Below, piece by piece: positions 36,823 through 48,191 of a stretch of 64,000 nucleotides of DNA. The notes beneath the pieces were generated by a model, which was given only the letters and a program-made list of their open reading frames with translations, searched no databases and was not told the origin of the DNA. How positions within the stretch are numbered: position 1 is the stretch's first letter; every line of letters begins with the position of its first letter. A program made the position numbers and the translations under genes. This DNA comes from Pratylenchus scribneri (lineage: Eukaryota; Nematoda; Chromadorea; Rhabditida; Pratylenchidae): contig JAQSEB010000031.1 in assembly GCA_030063045.1 (NCBI GenBank), forward strand, positions 372,001 through 436,000. Direction: 5' to 3'.

Positions 36823-37770
36823 TCATTGAGCATTGTTTGGTGGAGTTTGCCCATGGCTTGAGGCCGAACCGACTGGAGCAGCAACATTGAGGATCAAAGG
36901 TTGCTGGATGGTGTTCATCTAAAAATATTTATTAAAATGAATGATGAATTGCTCAAACTAACTGGATTGTCGAAGAATTGGTCGTTGTTGGCATTGCCCG
37001 GAGAAATGATGTTCACTCGTGACTGAGAGCTCCTTTGTAGCAGTCGATTTGGCAGAGCATTTCGTGGCCGGAATTCCTTCAATGCTTCATCAACACGGCT
37101 AAAATTCATTGATTTATTTTTTAAAATTATTTTCAAAAAAAATACGAAGCAGCATTCGGATAACGGTTGATTGCCCAATAGGCGGCCAGGAGTGCCAAGC
37201 CAATGATCAAAGTGCTTAAGAATATGACCGTTATAGCAGAGAGGCCGTCGTTTTCGCCAACAATTGCTTCGGCTTGATGGTCGTTGATTGAGGGTTGAAT
37301 ATGATCATGGCCAGCCAAATATTGGGTCTGGGCCGAATTCAGAACATTTGTTGGCGTGCCCTTCATCATTGTGAAACATGCCCGCTCATCAGAATAGTCG
37401 AGGCAATCCTTGATGCCATCACAACGCTTTTTGGCAGAAATGCAGTCACCATTGAGGCACATGAAAAATCCGATTGGGCAATTGTGAAGATAGTCGCATT
37501 TCTCATCCTGAAATTAATCAAATTATTTTGGTTTAATTATATGTAGTAAAATACGATGCCGGTAGAGCAGTCATACACATGGTCACAAGTCCAGAGGCTG
37601 GAGATGCAACGAACTCGCAGTTCATCCTCACCGCAATCAAAGTCAAATTTTCCAGTGCAGTAAGTTGGCTTCTGTGATGATTCGGCTGCTTCGTTTATTG
37701 AATCTTGGAGCGGTTTTGATAAGGCAATGCCGAAAAAGGTGGAAAGGATGATGAATGATACGAAGTTCAT
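36823..37770 (-). CDS. Type I membrane protein with two LDL-receptor class A repeats
   Basis: The start MNFVSFIILSTFFGIALSKP is a clear signal peptide. Two LDLa modules follow: the first has YCTGKFDFDCGEDELRVRC, then WTCDHVYDCS; the second has FMCLNGDCISAKKRCDG, then KDCLDYSDERAC, with the Ca-binding DxxxDxSDE signature. After a ~60-residue stalk comes one TM helix (AITVIFLSTLIIGLALLAAY) and a cytoplasmic tail with basic and Asn-rich stretches. About five exons; the last opens with MNTIQQPLILNVAAP and ends at the TGA at 36823-36825. I do not know a named nematode counterpart. Likely a small lipoprotein-receptor-like or co-receptor protein. Confidence 0.78.
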
Positions 37771-38449
37771 TATTAAAGTTGATTGGGTCGGAATAACTTT
37801 AATCGGAAAATTAGTATGAATATTGTGAACTCTGAAAACTGAAAAACAATATATAAGATAATAACGAATTGAATGAATTTTTCTAAATTTTGCAATAAAT
37901 ACCGTCAGAAATCGATTTATCTCATTTAATGTGAACAAACGAATTTATTGTTGAACCCAAAAATTTTATTGATGAGATTTGAAAAATGAAAAACAGAGAA
38001 AGTCTCTGTCCATAGTCCGATCGATCGATCCTCATCAATCCCGGAACCCGATCGATCCAGCTTCCAGCAGGACTTGACTTCAGCAGAAACAAAACAAAAG
38101 CAAAAGAACAAATAATAATATTTAAGACAAAATGCCAAGAAAAATCAATTTATTTTTTAAAATTTGATAATAGTTATTGATTTATTGATTGACCTAAAAT
38201 GAAAGATTGAGAAGGTCTTTTTTCTGCGGGAGAATAAAATGTGATTGTGTTTGAAGTATACATATTTGCACGTTTCACTTTATTAAAAGATTAAAAACAT
38301 TCATTTTATCATTTTTTACTAGTTTTAATGAATGAGTAATGACGATTTATAAACTTTTTAAAGGTTCCAGCTAATAAAATCAAAAAATTATCAATATTTT
38401 TGGTTTAATTTAATCCTTTAATAAATTACTGAAAACCAGTTTGGATCAA
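37771..38449. other. Divergent promoter region
   Basis: AT-rich region between the LDLa gene (minus) and the CPEB gene (plus). The short ORFs have no homology I recognise. A CGATCGATC-containing stretch near 38020-38060 is mildly palindromic. Confidence 0.45.
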
Positions 38450-39993
38450 ATGTATTCACGCCTTCTGAGTCCACCTCCAATATCGGCTCCTCCAATTAAC
38501 AATTACGATGGAATGAATGGAGAGCGTCCACGTGAACAGCCTCAGTACTTCTTTGGGCCTGATTTTAATGGTAAATTTTGTGTTTTATTTCGTAACAAAA
38601 TGCTTCATAATTTCAGCTGTCTTCCCAACACCGGATTATCAACCACAACAACAACAATCTTCGTCTCAATTTCTGAATAGCGCAAGCGGAGGGAGCTCGG
38701 CACTTCCTGGAACTGGAGAAGGCAACAGCGGTGCTGGTCTCAATGTCAAAACAAATTCCACTGATTCATTTCCCTTCGGTAACTTAGCCGATGATTTGGA
38801 CTTATTTCTGAATTTGCGTCCTCCGGCACTTCAACTTCCTCCTCCTCCGGCACTCCAGCTTCCTCAATCGGCACCGCCATTCATGAACATGAGCAGCAGC
38901 TACGGATCACCTGGGAACTACAGATCGCCCTATGGACCGAATTACAACAATACCAATTATCTTGGTCGTTCTGCTCGTCAACATCAAAAACCACCTCCGC
39001 CAGAATATTACTCACTAAAAGTTTTCCTTGGAGGCATTTCACCCAATCTCACTACCAGTAAGAATGGGAAAAACAAAATTTAAATTTAATTTTTAAGATA
39101 TTCTTCAACTCAATTTTGCAAAATACGGCAAAAGCTTCATTGACTGGCCGAAGAAGACTGGCATTCAAGATCGTCCTGCCAATGGTAATTTGTTAATCTC
39201 CATTTAAAATAATCATTTTCTATTAAAGGTTATGCATTTGTTGTTTTTGAGCAGGAACAATCCGTTATTCAAATGCTGTCGCATTGCAAGCATTCAAACG
39301 ATCGTGTATTCTACCCTGTGTACACTCTCAATGGGCTTATGCATCCGGTAAATATTTTATCATGTATATCAAATAATCCAAATTAAGGTGGAGGTCAAAG
39401 TCTGGCAAATGGCAAATACAATTTATGCTTCGCAAATAAACTGGCGCAAATTTCGTCGTTTTTCCGTTTTTGTTGGCGGAATTCCACGAATTTGGACAGC
39501 ACGTAATTAAATATTTAATATGAATAAGAAATTAATTTATCATTTTAGAAATGTTGACCATGGCCATCGAAGAAGTTATTGGAAAAGTTGTGTATTGCGC
39601 CATTGAACTGGACCAGAACCATTTCTACCCGAAAGGAGCTGCATGCGTCGTATTCCAATACCGGGATGCATACATCAAGGCCATTGCTGCTCATCGAGTC
39701 ATGCTAAGTTTTGTCACCTGCGAACGTCAAGTAAAAAGCGTGATCAAAATTTAAATAATAAAAAATTTATTCAGGTTGAGTTCAAACCATTTTTGGCGTC
39801 GAATATGCCTTGTGAGAAATGCGGAACAACGGCTGGGACACGTTTCTGCAGCGAAATGATCTGCTTGGCCTATTATTGCCAGGATTGCTGGAAGAATGTT
39901 CACTCTCGTCCATCAATGAATTCACATCAACCGTCCAAACGCCAACAACCAATTGGAACCGAAAATCGTGCTGCTCTTCAGATTCGTGGATGA
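38450..39993 (+). CDS. CPEB family RNA-binding protein
   Basis: Cytoplasmic polyadenylation element-binding protein that controls poly(A)-tail length and translation of mRNAs in germline and neurons. A disordered Pro/Gln/Ser/Asn-rich N-terminus (about 170 residues, with repeats of PPALQLP) precedes RRM1 (KVFLGGISPNLT, then GYAFVVFE) and RRM2 (FSVFVGGIPRIWTAQML, then GAACVVFQYRDAYIKA). Then follows VEFKPFLASNMPCEKC, which opens the C-terminal ZZ-type zinc domain (CEKC, CSEMICLAYYCQDCW, H...H). Seven exons, introns under 70 bp. Upstream exons could exist, because the frame is open to a TTG at 38441 and an acceptor-like CAG precedes it. Nematodes have several CPEBs; I cannot assign which. Confidence 0.88.
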
Positions 39994-40425
39994 ATTTGAA
40001 TGGGAAGAAAACAAAAGAAGAATGTCTCGAAGCCTATTAATTTAAAAACGAATCCAGGCCATCGGTCCCCGTAAATAATTCTTTTCCTTCTTTCTCCCAT
40101 CAATTCGGCACCTCACCAACTTATCCTATATTTCAATTTGTTCACTTTTTCTAAATAAGATTTCAACCTCCCCACTTATTTTTCATCCAAACACCATCCT
40201 CTCCTCTATCACCAAAGGCCTGAGGCCTGGCCAAACCAAAAATTAAAATATTGTACTCATTATTTTAATCAACGTATTTTTTGATAATTTTTGAATAAAA
40301 CAATCAAATAGCTCATTTATTTATTTTTTCATGGAGATAAAAAATAATCGAGTCAATGACAAAATATTTATTTTCGATATAATTTTATCAAAATTGAAAC
40401 TTAAATATTTTAGAAAAGATTTAAA

Positions 40426-41344
40426 ATGCAAATTGCCCAAAGAGAACAACAACATTCTTCCCGTCGTCAACATTATCAACAACAATTGAACGCACAAGGG
40501 GGAAAGAACAATGAAAGCAGCGACATCGATGGAATGGTAGTAAATCGTGTTGCATCCGTCACTTTGGAGTCCGATTCACTTTCGGCGGATCAACCAATGT
40601 GTTTTCGCAGCAAAAGACGAAGAAAAATTCCACGAAAGGAAAAACAACAAGAAATGGATGTGGACGATCAAAGACAAATGGGTGGCAAAGGAGAGCAAAA
40701 ACATTCAAGTGTGGAAGGAGATACACCACCATTGGTTGGCAGTAGCAGCAATTTTAAATCAATACGTTTGTGTTCACCTCCATTAATTTTTAAATATTAA
40801 ATTTTTCATCATTTTAAGCCGCATGCAAAGTTCAAATGGAATGGGAAGAATCAGACATTACGACATCAATGACAGCAAACAAAAATCGACCATCCCATTC
40901 TGACTTGGAGAACAACCAATCCGATGTAGTTTCTGAACTTTCGGAAGAAAGCATATCAAATGGGGATGCAGATGATGAACAGTCGGATTGGCCAGGTTTT
41001 TATATTTCAATGAATATAATATTAAATTTTTATTTGCAGAATTCAGCGATAAACGCACCGACTCAATTCGATCCCAACAAAGCAATTTACTCCAGCCGGA
41101 ACCCAAAACGACGGAAAATGCGGCATTGAGTTTAGCAATGGCCAAGAAGGTTGAACGCTTTTTGGAAGATCCTGACCAAAAGGAATTGCTCTTGGACCAA
41201 GTCTATCGGACATCGGCGGTTAAATTGCACTATAATATTTTAACTATTCAAAATGTTTAGATCAAACAAATGTTGCGCAAACAACAATGTCCAGTGCAAA
41301 TTGTGAAGAAAGGAAGAGGCACAATCGCACTGAAGAAGGCTTAA
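40426..41344 (+). CDS. Basic/acidic low-complexity nuclear protein, possibly GPATCH2-like
   Basis: Four exons, about 240 residues. The N-terminal part is Gln/Ser-rich with a likely nuclear signal (SKRRRKIPRKEKQQ). The middle holds WEESDITTSM and an acidic block ending GDADDEQSDWPEF; the motif DDEQSDW is one I associate with GPATCH2. The C-terminal helix (MAKKVERFLEDPDQKELLL) and the basic end KKGRGTIALKKA follow. No G-patch is seen, so the assignment is weak. It sits between CPEB and the RPP14-like gene on the same strand. Confidence 0.45.
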
Positions 41345-41623
41345 ATGAAGCCAAAATTAAACAATCATTATTTTAAATCAAATTTTGTGTAATTGTATTT
41401 CCCAAAAAAAAATTTGCATATTTTTTCTCGCAATTAATTATCATTGCTTTAATTAATATTGTAAAATTCATTAATAATTAATCTCATTAAAATTGAACGC
41501 AAATTGCAGAATAAAATTTTGTTAGATGGATAATTAATTTTTAACTCGAAATATGTTTTAACCCTTCATTGGATATTTTTTTAATGCAAGATCGATGTAT
41601 AATTTTAATTTCAGTCAAATAAA

Positions 41624-42042
41624 ATGCGCGGCAAGAGGAAACGAAATGAAGGCAGCGGTGCTCAACATGGTAAATTGCATCGGCTTACAATGAATTTGTA
41701 TGATTATTCTTTAATAATTAAATTAATTCATAAATAATTAAGGGAATTTGAAGGCGCTAGACCACAAAATTTTAACACATCTGATTTTGGGGCAATCATT
41801 GACAGTGCAATTCGAAGAGGTTTTTTCAAATTATGATTCAAAATTGAAGTATTTTTGCATTTTTAGTCCTCGGCCAAACTGCACCTCAATACCAAATTGA
41901 ATCATTTGAACCGGGCACAATGCGAGGCCATATATTAATTGATGGAAAAGATTTACACTTAATTTGGGCAGCACTTTCAATATATGGAAAACATTTTGAG
42001 CAAAAAATTGCATTCCATATTTATAGCATTCACTCGGAATAA
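41624..42042 (+). CDS. RPP14/POP5-family RNase P/MRP subunit
   Basis: Small protein of about 100 residues in three exons. The basic start MRGKRKRNEG is followed by SDFGAIIDSAIRRVLGQ, then a strand GTMRGHILIDGKDLHLIWAA and the end LSIYGKHFEQKIAFHIYSI. This matches the Pop5/Rpp14 fold order, in which an Arg-rich strand leads to a W(A/S)AL helix and a final strand. An acceptor-like TTTCAG lies 9 bp before the ATG. It is 118 bp from KDSR downstream and may be co-transcribed with it. Confidence 0.55.
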
Positions 42043-42160
42043 ATAAAAAATGTGATCATTTTCATTTAATTCATTCAACTTTTATTTGGTTTTATTATTC
42101 CAAAAATATCAATATAAATTAACCAAATTAATATTAATTAATTTTTTTTTCTAATTTAGA

Positions 42161-44210
42161 ATGCTTATCTATATTTTGATTTTGGCCTTCATTGCATTAA
42201 TCAGCATTTTATGCTTATTTTTGCCAAAACGAATGCCATTTTGTCCAAAAGGCAAACATGCATTGGTCACAGGTTGGCCAAAAATATAATTACCAATTCA
42301 ATTTGAATTAAAAATAATGAATTATTAAATTTATGAAAATCGGAAATAAATTTAATTTTCCCAAAATGTATGATTTTATCAATGTTTAATTTAGGTGGTT
42401 CTAAAGGCATTGGCAAATGCATTGCGTCTGAATTGATTCATTCCGGATGCAAAACAATTTCATTGGTTGCTCGAGATCGAAAAACACTGGAAAAAGCCGC
42501 CAAAGAATTGAACAAAGAATGCGGTCCCGGACAGTATATTCAAATTGGTACTTGTATACTTTGTATCCGCCAGAACCCTTAAAAAATTTCGAAATTTTTT
42601 TCTACAAAATTATATACCAATCGACTCGTCTTGGCGAGCTGGTTATGAAAATGTTATTAGTTTCGCATAAAACCCAGAAATAAAAAAGTTATGACCTCAA
42701 AGAAATCGAAAAAGGTGCTTGGTCCCCCCTATGGGTCTGAGCTCGAAAAATTTTTTAACATTTTTTCGGTCGAATTATATCTCTGTCGACGCGTCTCGAT
42801 GAGAGAAGCTCGAATCTGCCATCGATTTCGCATATAACATAAAAATAAAAAAGTTACGGCCATTTTAGTTTCGCTGGATGTGTTGGAACTGCGCAGACTT
42901 GCGCGACTGTAACTTTTTTATTTTTGTGTTTTATGCGAAACCGATAAGAGATTCGCATTCTGCTAGTCGAGACGCGTCGAATGAGCTATAAATTGACTAA
43001 AAAAATTTTCAAAAAATTTTTCGAGTTCAGACCCATAGGGGGGACCAAGTACTTTTTCAATTTTCATGAGTTCATAATTTTGCCAAATGTGCTGATGTTC
43101 AAAATTTTAACATTTTCATAACCAGCTCGCCAAGACGAATCGATTGGTATATAATTTTGTAGAGAAAAAATTTCGAAATTTTTTAAGGGTTCTGGCGGAT
43201 ACAAAGTATACAAGTACCTTCAAATTTATTCATTTGATGTCAGTGAAGGATTCGAAAAAACTGAGGTTGGGATGGCATTAAATTAATTAATTAATTATTA
43301 AATTATAGGAATTAATTGCCAAAATTGGGGATTTGAACGGTCCAATCGATTTATTGATTAATAATGCCGGAACATGTTTACAAGGGGCAATCGATGAATT
43401 ACCGGATGGGTGGGTATTTTATCAATAAAATTGAAATAAATTATAAATACACCAAATATTCCTCACAGTGCTTTTGAAAGTCAAATGCGGACTAATTTCT
43501 TCAGCGCCGTAATTTTCATTTTTTTAAATTTTTATTTTCTATCATTTTAGGTTAATTTCACCCGTGCTGTTCTGCCCCAAATGAAAAAGCGCCAAACTGG
43601 TCACATTGGATTTGTCAGTTCCGCTGCTGGTCAAATTGCAATTTGGTAATGAAGAATTAAATAAATAAATTCATCAATTTTCATTTTTGAAGGGGCTATT
43701 CCGCCTATTCACCTTCAAAATTTGCCATTCGAGCATTTGCCGATTCACTCAAAATGGAATTGACCCCTTTTGGCATTGGTGTTTCGGTTCTTTTCCCTCC
43801 AAATACGGCGACCGAAGGATTCAAAGAGGAATTGAAGAATATGCCGGAACAGGTGATTTTTACATCCAATTTTTATTTAATTTATTTTAGGTCAAGGAGA
43901 TTAGCAATTCAGCCGGAATTTTCCCGCCAGAAGATGTTGCCTCCGCATATTTAAATTCAATTAAAAATGGCGAATTTTGGACATGCATTGGATTGGATGG
44001 TCAAATGCTGGGCATTCTTACGGCCGGTTCATCTGGCGAACCAAATCCATTGAAGGCAATTACACAGGTCTCCATTTTTGTGGAATAATAAAATAATTTT
44101 TATTTTCACAACAGATTTTATTTGGAGGCATCATTCGAGGGATAATGCTCATTTATGGGGCGCAATTTGCCAGAATTATCCGAAAGTGCCATGAAAAGAA
44201 ATTAAAATGA
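42161..44210 (+). CDS. KDSR: 3-ketodihydrosphingosine reductase (KDSR), interrupted by a transposon
   Basis: ER-membrane short-chain dehydrogenase that reduces 3-ketodihydrosphingosine to dihydrosphingosine in sphingolipid synthesis. An N-terminal TM anchor (MLIYILILAFIALISILCLF) is followed by cofactor loop TGGSKGIGK and NNAG. Catalytic Ser is in FVSSAAGQ, and the YxxxK is YSPSK in GYSAYSPSKF. C-terminal TM-like stretches (GGIIRGIMLIYGAQF) and a Lys-rich end (KCHEKKLK) resemble ER-retention tails. About nine exons. A foldback element occupies 42547-43218, inside the coding exon after PGQYIQI. The reading frame on both sides is intact, and joining across it at the pre-insertion site recovers the family sequence. 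Whether the gene functions depends on splicing out that insert. Confidence 0.85.
42547..43218. mobile_element. 672-bp foldback element inserted in the KDSR coding exon
   Basis: The whole element is a long imperfect inverted repeat centred near 42880. The outer ~110 bp of each arm is near-identical, and weaker matching continues inward. The ends are GGTACTTGTATACTTTG and its reverse complement. Perfect 8-bp direct duplications TTCAAATT flank it (42539-42546 and 43219-43226). There is no coding capacity. The terminal GGTACT and duplication length match the MITE at 15958-16162. The left end supplies a GT donor at 42548, and AG dinucleotides lie near the right end (43206 and 43214). Confidence 0.92.
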
Positions 44211-44410
44211 AACAAAAATTGATGAATATTATAGATAAAATTTATGCTACATTCCACTGTGACCAATTTCACATTGCTCATTTCAAAATTAAATCACATG
44301 AAAATATGAAATAAATTGTTCAATTTATTGTGAATTTGTTTAGAGTTTGGAGGACCCGACCCGATTCAATTTGCGTTCATTCCTCTGATTCATTTCCTTC
44401 TCAAACAAAA

Positions 44411-44847
44411 TCATTCTCCCTTCGAATTTTGTTGTTGTTGTTGCATTGTTGCGCCACTAACATTCATAGCGGAAGTGGCAATCACATAAAGAATGCCGAC
44501 GAGAACAACCAAAATCATCAAACTGAAATGGCTTTTTCATTAATCAATAGGGCAAAAGGATGTTTAATTTTGAACAACACAATGACTAGTCTTATTTTTG
44601 ATCCACCCTTAGGGATTCGGAATATTTTAATTAACTAAAATGGTATGAATATTTCAATGACTTCCATTCCACGGTAATTAATTTGCCCCATTACTCCTCC
44701 CTACTTGACTGTGAGAATAATCGTATTTTTGTCGATGCCGGCATCCTCGGCCATATCAACGATTGATCGTTTACGACTAACCGTTGATTCTTTCCTTCCA
44801 CACACCGAAAATTTATGGCTTGCAACTGACAATTTATGTGAATCCAT
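44411..44847 (-). CDS. Small single-pass membrane protein (about 84 aa)
   Basis: Two exons: 44847-44705 and 44522-44411, joined by a 182-bp intron with a GTAG start and TTTCAG end. The product begins MDSHKLSVASHKFSVCGRKE. It continues with a short acidic segment (MAEDAGIDKN), then a single hydrophobic helix (LMILVVLVGILYVIATSAM) and a Gln-rich tail ending NSKGE-stop. No signal peptide is seen, so a signal-anchor or near-tail-anchored topology is likely. I do not recognise the family. Confidence 0.5.
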
Positions 44848-46095
44848 TTTAATTTATTAATTGATGGAAGAATATCTGGAATGAATTTGAGAAGAATAAA
44901 AATGAGTAAAAAAACAGGAATCCGAAATATTGTGTTCCTCAAATTTTATTGGAATTTTCATTGTTCTCATGGAATCGAGGACCATTTTACTTAAAAAAAC
45001 ACGACGGAGATCAAATCAAAATTAATTGGAATTAAAGGAAGGGAGGAACAATTCATTTTCCGTTAATTATGAATAAATTCTGCTGGATTGGCCATAGCTT
45101 AATTTCCATAAAGTTGTTATTATTATCTTTCTCTTCTTTTGAGAGAAGGATGAGTCTGGCACATAATTGTTGCTTCAACTCCTAAATCGAGGTCATATGG
45201 GTTTCTTCCATCAAATAATTTGGGATGAGGATGTGAAAATGTTTTTTTGTCGACAACAAAAAGAACATTTGGCCCAATCCGACTGGCTGATGTGCTTCTT
45301 GCAAAGGAACACAAATTGAGAAGTGGAATGGATGAACGAAAAGCACACAAAACAATTCGAAAGAAGGGGATGATCGCATATCCAATCGACGAAGAGGGGA
45401 TTTGGGCCGAATGATCGAAACCCAAAGGGATTTGAAATTTGAAAACGACTTATGGCGTGTGGGGGGAGGCAAACTGGCAAATAACAAAATAAAAAAAGGA
45501 AGTGGCAAATGAGAAATGGAGGATTTTTGAAAATTGACTTAAACATTGTTCCCGAAGGGTTGTTGAATGTTTTTTTTTGACTTTTGAAAATTGAACACAA
45601 AATGTAAATATATTCTTTTGGGGCAATATTTAAATGGACTTTTTTTGAAAATTTATCAATAACAATAAAACCTAACTTGGAATAAATACAAAAGTAATTA
45701 AATTAATTAATTTGCAACAATTCTCTCATTCTCTTTCATTTCCTTCTCCTCCATATTTTCGAATAATTTCTGTTATTTTGCCTTTCATACATTTTCGGCC
45801 ATCTTCTAATTCACAACAATTCCAATCCTAATCCTATCCAATTTTTCCACATCGGTCGAAATAATTTCCAATTTATTTGCTGCTAATCGTCCTAAAGGAT
45901 GGCTCTTTTTTCCTTGCATATTGATCCAATTCATCCGTATTCAGTCCATCCACTTCACATCGAGGCGCTTTTGAGAAAATTATGGAAAAAAGCCTGAACC
46001 AGAAGAATATTTATTTGATTGAATATAATTAATTTTTTCATTCCTTTTTATTAATAATTTTTTTTTTAGCAAAAAATAATCCAAAACGCAACAAA
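44848..46095. other. Intergenic, no gene seen
   Basis: Three overlapping minus-strand frames of 100-130 codons (45123-45600) are Phe/Ser/Cys-rich, have no homology I recognise and contradict each other. The remainder is AT-rich and presumably contains the divergent promoters of the small membrane protein and RBM17. Confidence 0.45.
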
Positions 46096-47943
46096 ATGTC
46101 TCTTTATGACGACATTGAATTGGACCCAATTCCTGTTACAATTTCCGCTGCTTCCAATTCCAAATCAAGCAAAATTGATTTATCTTCACCATCTACTCCG
46201 GCATCATTGTCTTCAACGCCACAAACAACAACATCCTCCACGAACAAAATGAATTTGAGCTTTTTGAAATCACAATTGGAAGCGAGAAAGGCACTTTTAC
46301 AAAATGCAACGAATGCAGCAGCCAATCAACAGGTTTTTAGTGTTTTAGCATTCAATAAATGAGATAATATCAATCTAAAATGACATTATTAAAAAATTAA
46401 AAATATATTTTAAAAAATCAATATTAGAATAATTTTGCAGAAATCATCATCAGGAAGGCAACTCAACACTACGCCCGCGACACAAAATAGCAAACCGGCA
46501 CTGAGAAGCAGCACATTCAAATTGAAGCCTCACAGAGCAGTTCCACTTCCTTTGGACACGTCCGGGGCATTCACAATAGTGCCAAAAGCACTCAAAGAGG
46601 ACAAGGTTGAATTAATTAATAAATTTAATAAAGAAAATTGTCAAGAAAATATTTAAAATAATTTTATACTATTCATATCATAATTTATTATTGTTTAAGG
46701 TTTTCTTATTTGGTGAAATTATGGTCGAGGATGAATACAATCCAACGGCCCCAACCGAATATGGCACATACAAAGCAAAAAGGTAACAAAAATAAATACA
46801 AATAAATTAATTTTTAGTGTTTAAAAATTTTTATTTTACCAATTTATTCATTGGTCCCATTAATTTTCAGGGAACAGCAAAAATTAAAGGAGAAAATTGC
46901 AAAGGAAATAGCAGATCGATTGGCCCGAGAATCGATGGAAGAGGAGGAAAAACGACGAAAAGGAGCGGCAATTGCGCCGCCCAGCTCATTCCAAAAAGAA
47001 GATGAAGAGGAGGAACCAAAAAGGGAAGAAGCCGTCAAAATGGAAAAAGTTGCCCCAAAATTGACACAACAATTTGGCAAAGGAGTGTCAAGAGGATTGG
47101 GGGTGGCAGCGAGCATTATGTCCAAAATGGGCTATCGAGAAGGTGATGGGCTGGGAGCGAACAAACAAGGGATTAGTCGACCATTGGAGGTAAATTGAAA
47201 TGTCAAAAAGGGAAAAAAATAATAATTTTGAAGGTTCAAAGGACCGGCCGAAACATTGGCTTAATTTTAGCGGAGGAAAAAGCCCAAACCGTGGTCACCC
47301 ATTTGAATGAGCCAGCGGGAAGAGATGGAGGAGGATGGGCCAAAAGGGAAGAGGAAAATGAGGAAGTGACCACAATCACACCAACAATGGAATTGCTGAA
47401 ATCCGCAACCAGAATTGTCCTTTTGAAGGTTGGCAAAATGGAATGGAATATTATTTTAATTTAATTTTTTTTTCAGAATATTCTTTTGCCCTCCCAATTT
47501 GATGCAAATTTTGAGAGTGAATTACGCCAGGAAATGGCCAAATACGGTCAACTGATCAATGTTCAATTCTTTCAGGTATTTTTTGGAAAAATATTTGTAT
47601 TCCATTCACATAATTTTATATGATGAATATATGAATAATAAATTTTAGAAGGGAAGGAGGAATAGATTTGGGATAATTTGGATTAAGGGTTGTTAATATG
47701 GTCAGGGATGGGCCAATAAATTATATTAATTTTATCATTTTTAATTAATTTTAATTTCAGATGGAAAAATGTGCGGAAACGGAGGCCATTCGTGTTTTTC
47801 TGGAATTTTCGAATCAGGCGCAGGCAATCAAAGCAGTGATCGATTTGAATGGTCGATTTTATGGTGGACGCCAATGCCGGGCCACATTTTATCCATTGGA
47901 GGAATATTCAAACGGAAAATTGGACACCGAAATTTTAACCTGA
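46096..47943 (+). CDS. RBM17: Splicing factor 45 (SPF45/RBM17)
   Basis: Spliceosomal protein acting in 3' splice-site choice. The family opening MSLYDDI is at the ATG at 46096. A Ser/Thr-rich stretch includes LKSQLEARKALL. EYNPTAPTEYGTYK comes before a Glu/Arg/Lys coiled region, the tag GAAIAPPSSF, and the G-patch (VAASIMSKMGYREGDGLGANKQGI, residues near 230-260). It ends in a UHM-type RRM: KSATRIVLLKN, then EAIRVFLEFSNQAQAIKAV, and DLNGRFYGGRQCRATFY, the variant RNP1 with the Arg-x-Phe-like motif that binds ULM peptides. About seven exons; stop TGA at 47941-47943. Confidence 0.93.
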
Positions 47944-48046
47944 TCAAATTATTAAATTTTTGCTCAATTTTGTAAAATTGTAAAAAATAAATTCATTTCA
48001 ATCCAATCCAATTCATTCATTTATTTATTTTTTATTCGCTGGTATT

Positions 48047-48059
48047 GGGGGGGGGGGGG
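48047..48059. repeat. G13 homopolymer
   Basis: Uninterrupted run of 13 G between the 3' ends of RBM17 and flp-1. One of four long G/C tracts in the right-hand part of the window. Confidence 0.95.
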
Positions 48060-48191
48060 TTTGTGAGCAAGAGTAGAGAAATATTCCAATTGGCTGGCAT
48101 TCTTTTTTTGTAAACAATGTTTGATGGCGGCAAAATGGTTGGATTTGGATGGCGACGGCGAAGATGAAAATAAATGGACAAAAATTGTTGA

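Noticed and set aside
45123..45600. Three overlapping minus-strand ORFs of 100-129 codons
   Set aside because: Phe/Ser-rich, mutually inconsistent, no domain or splice evidence.
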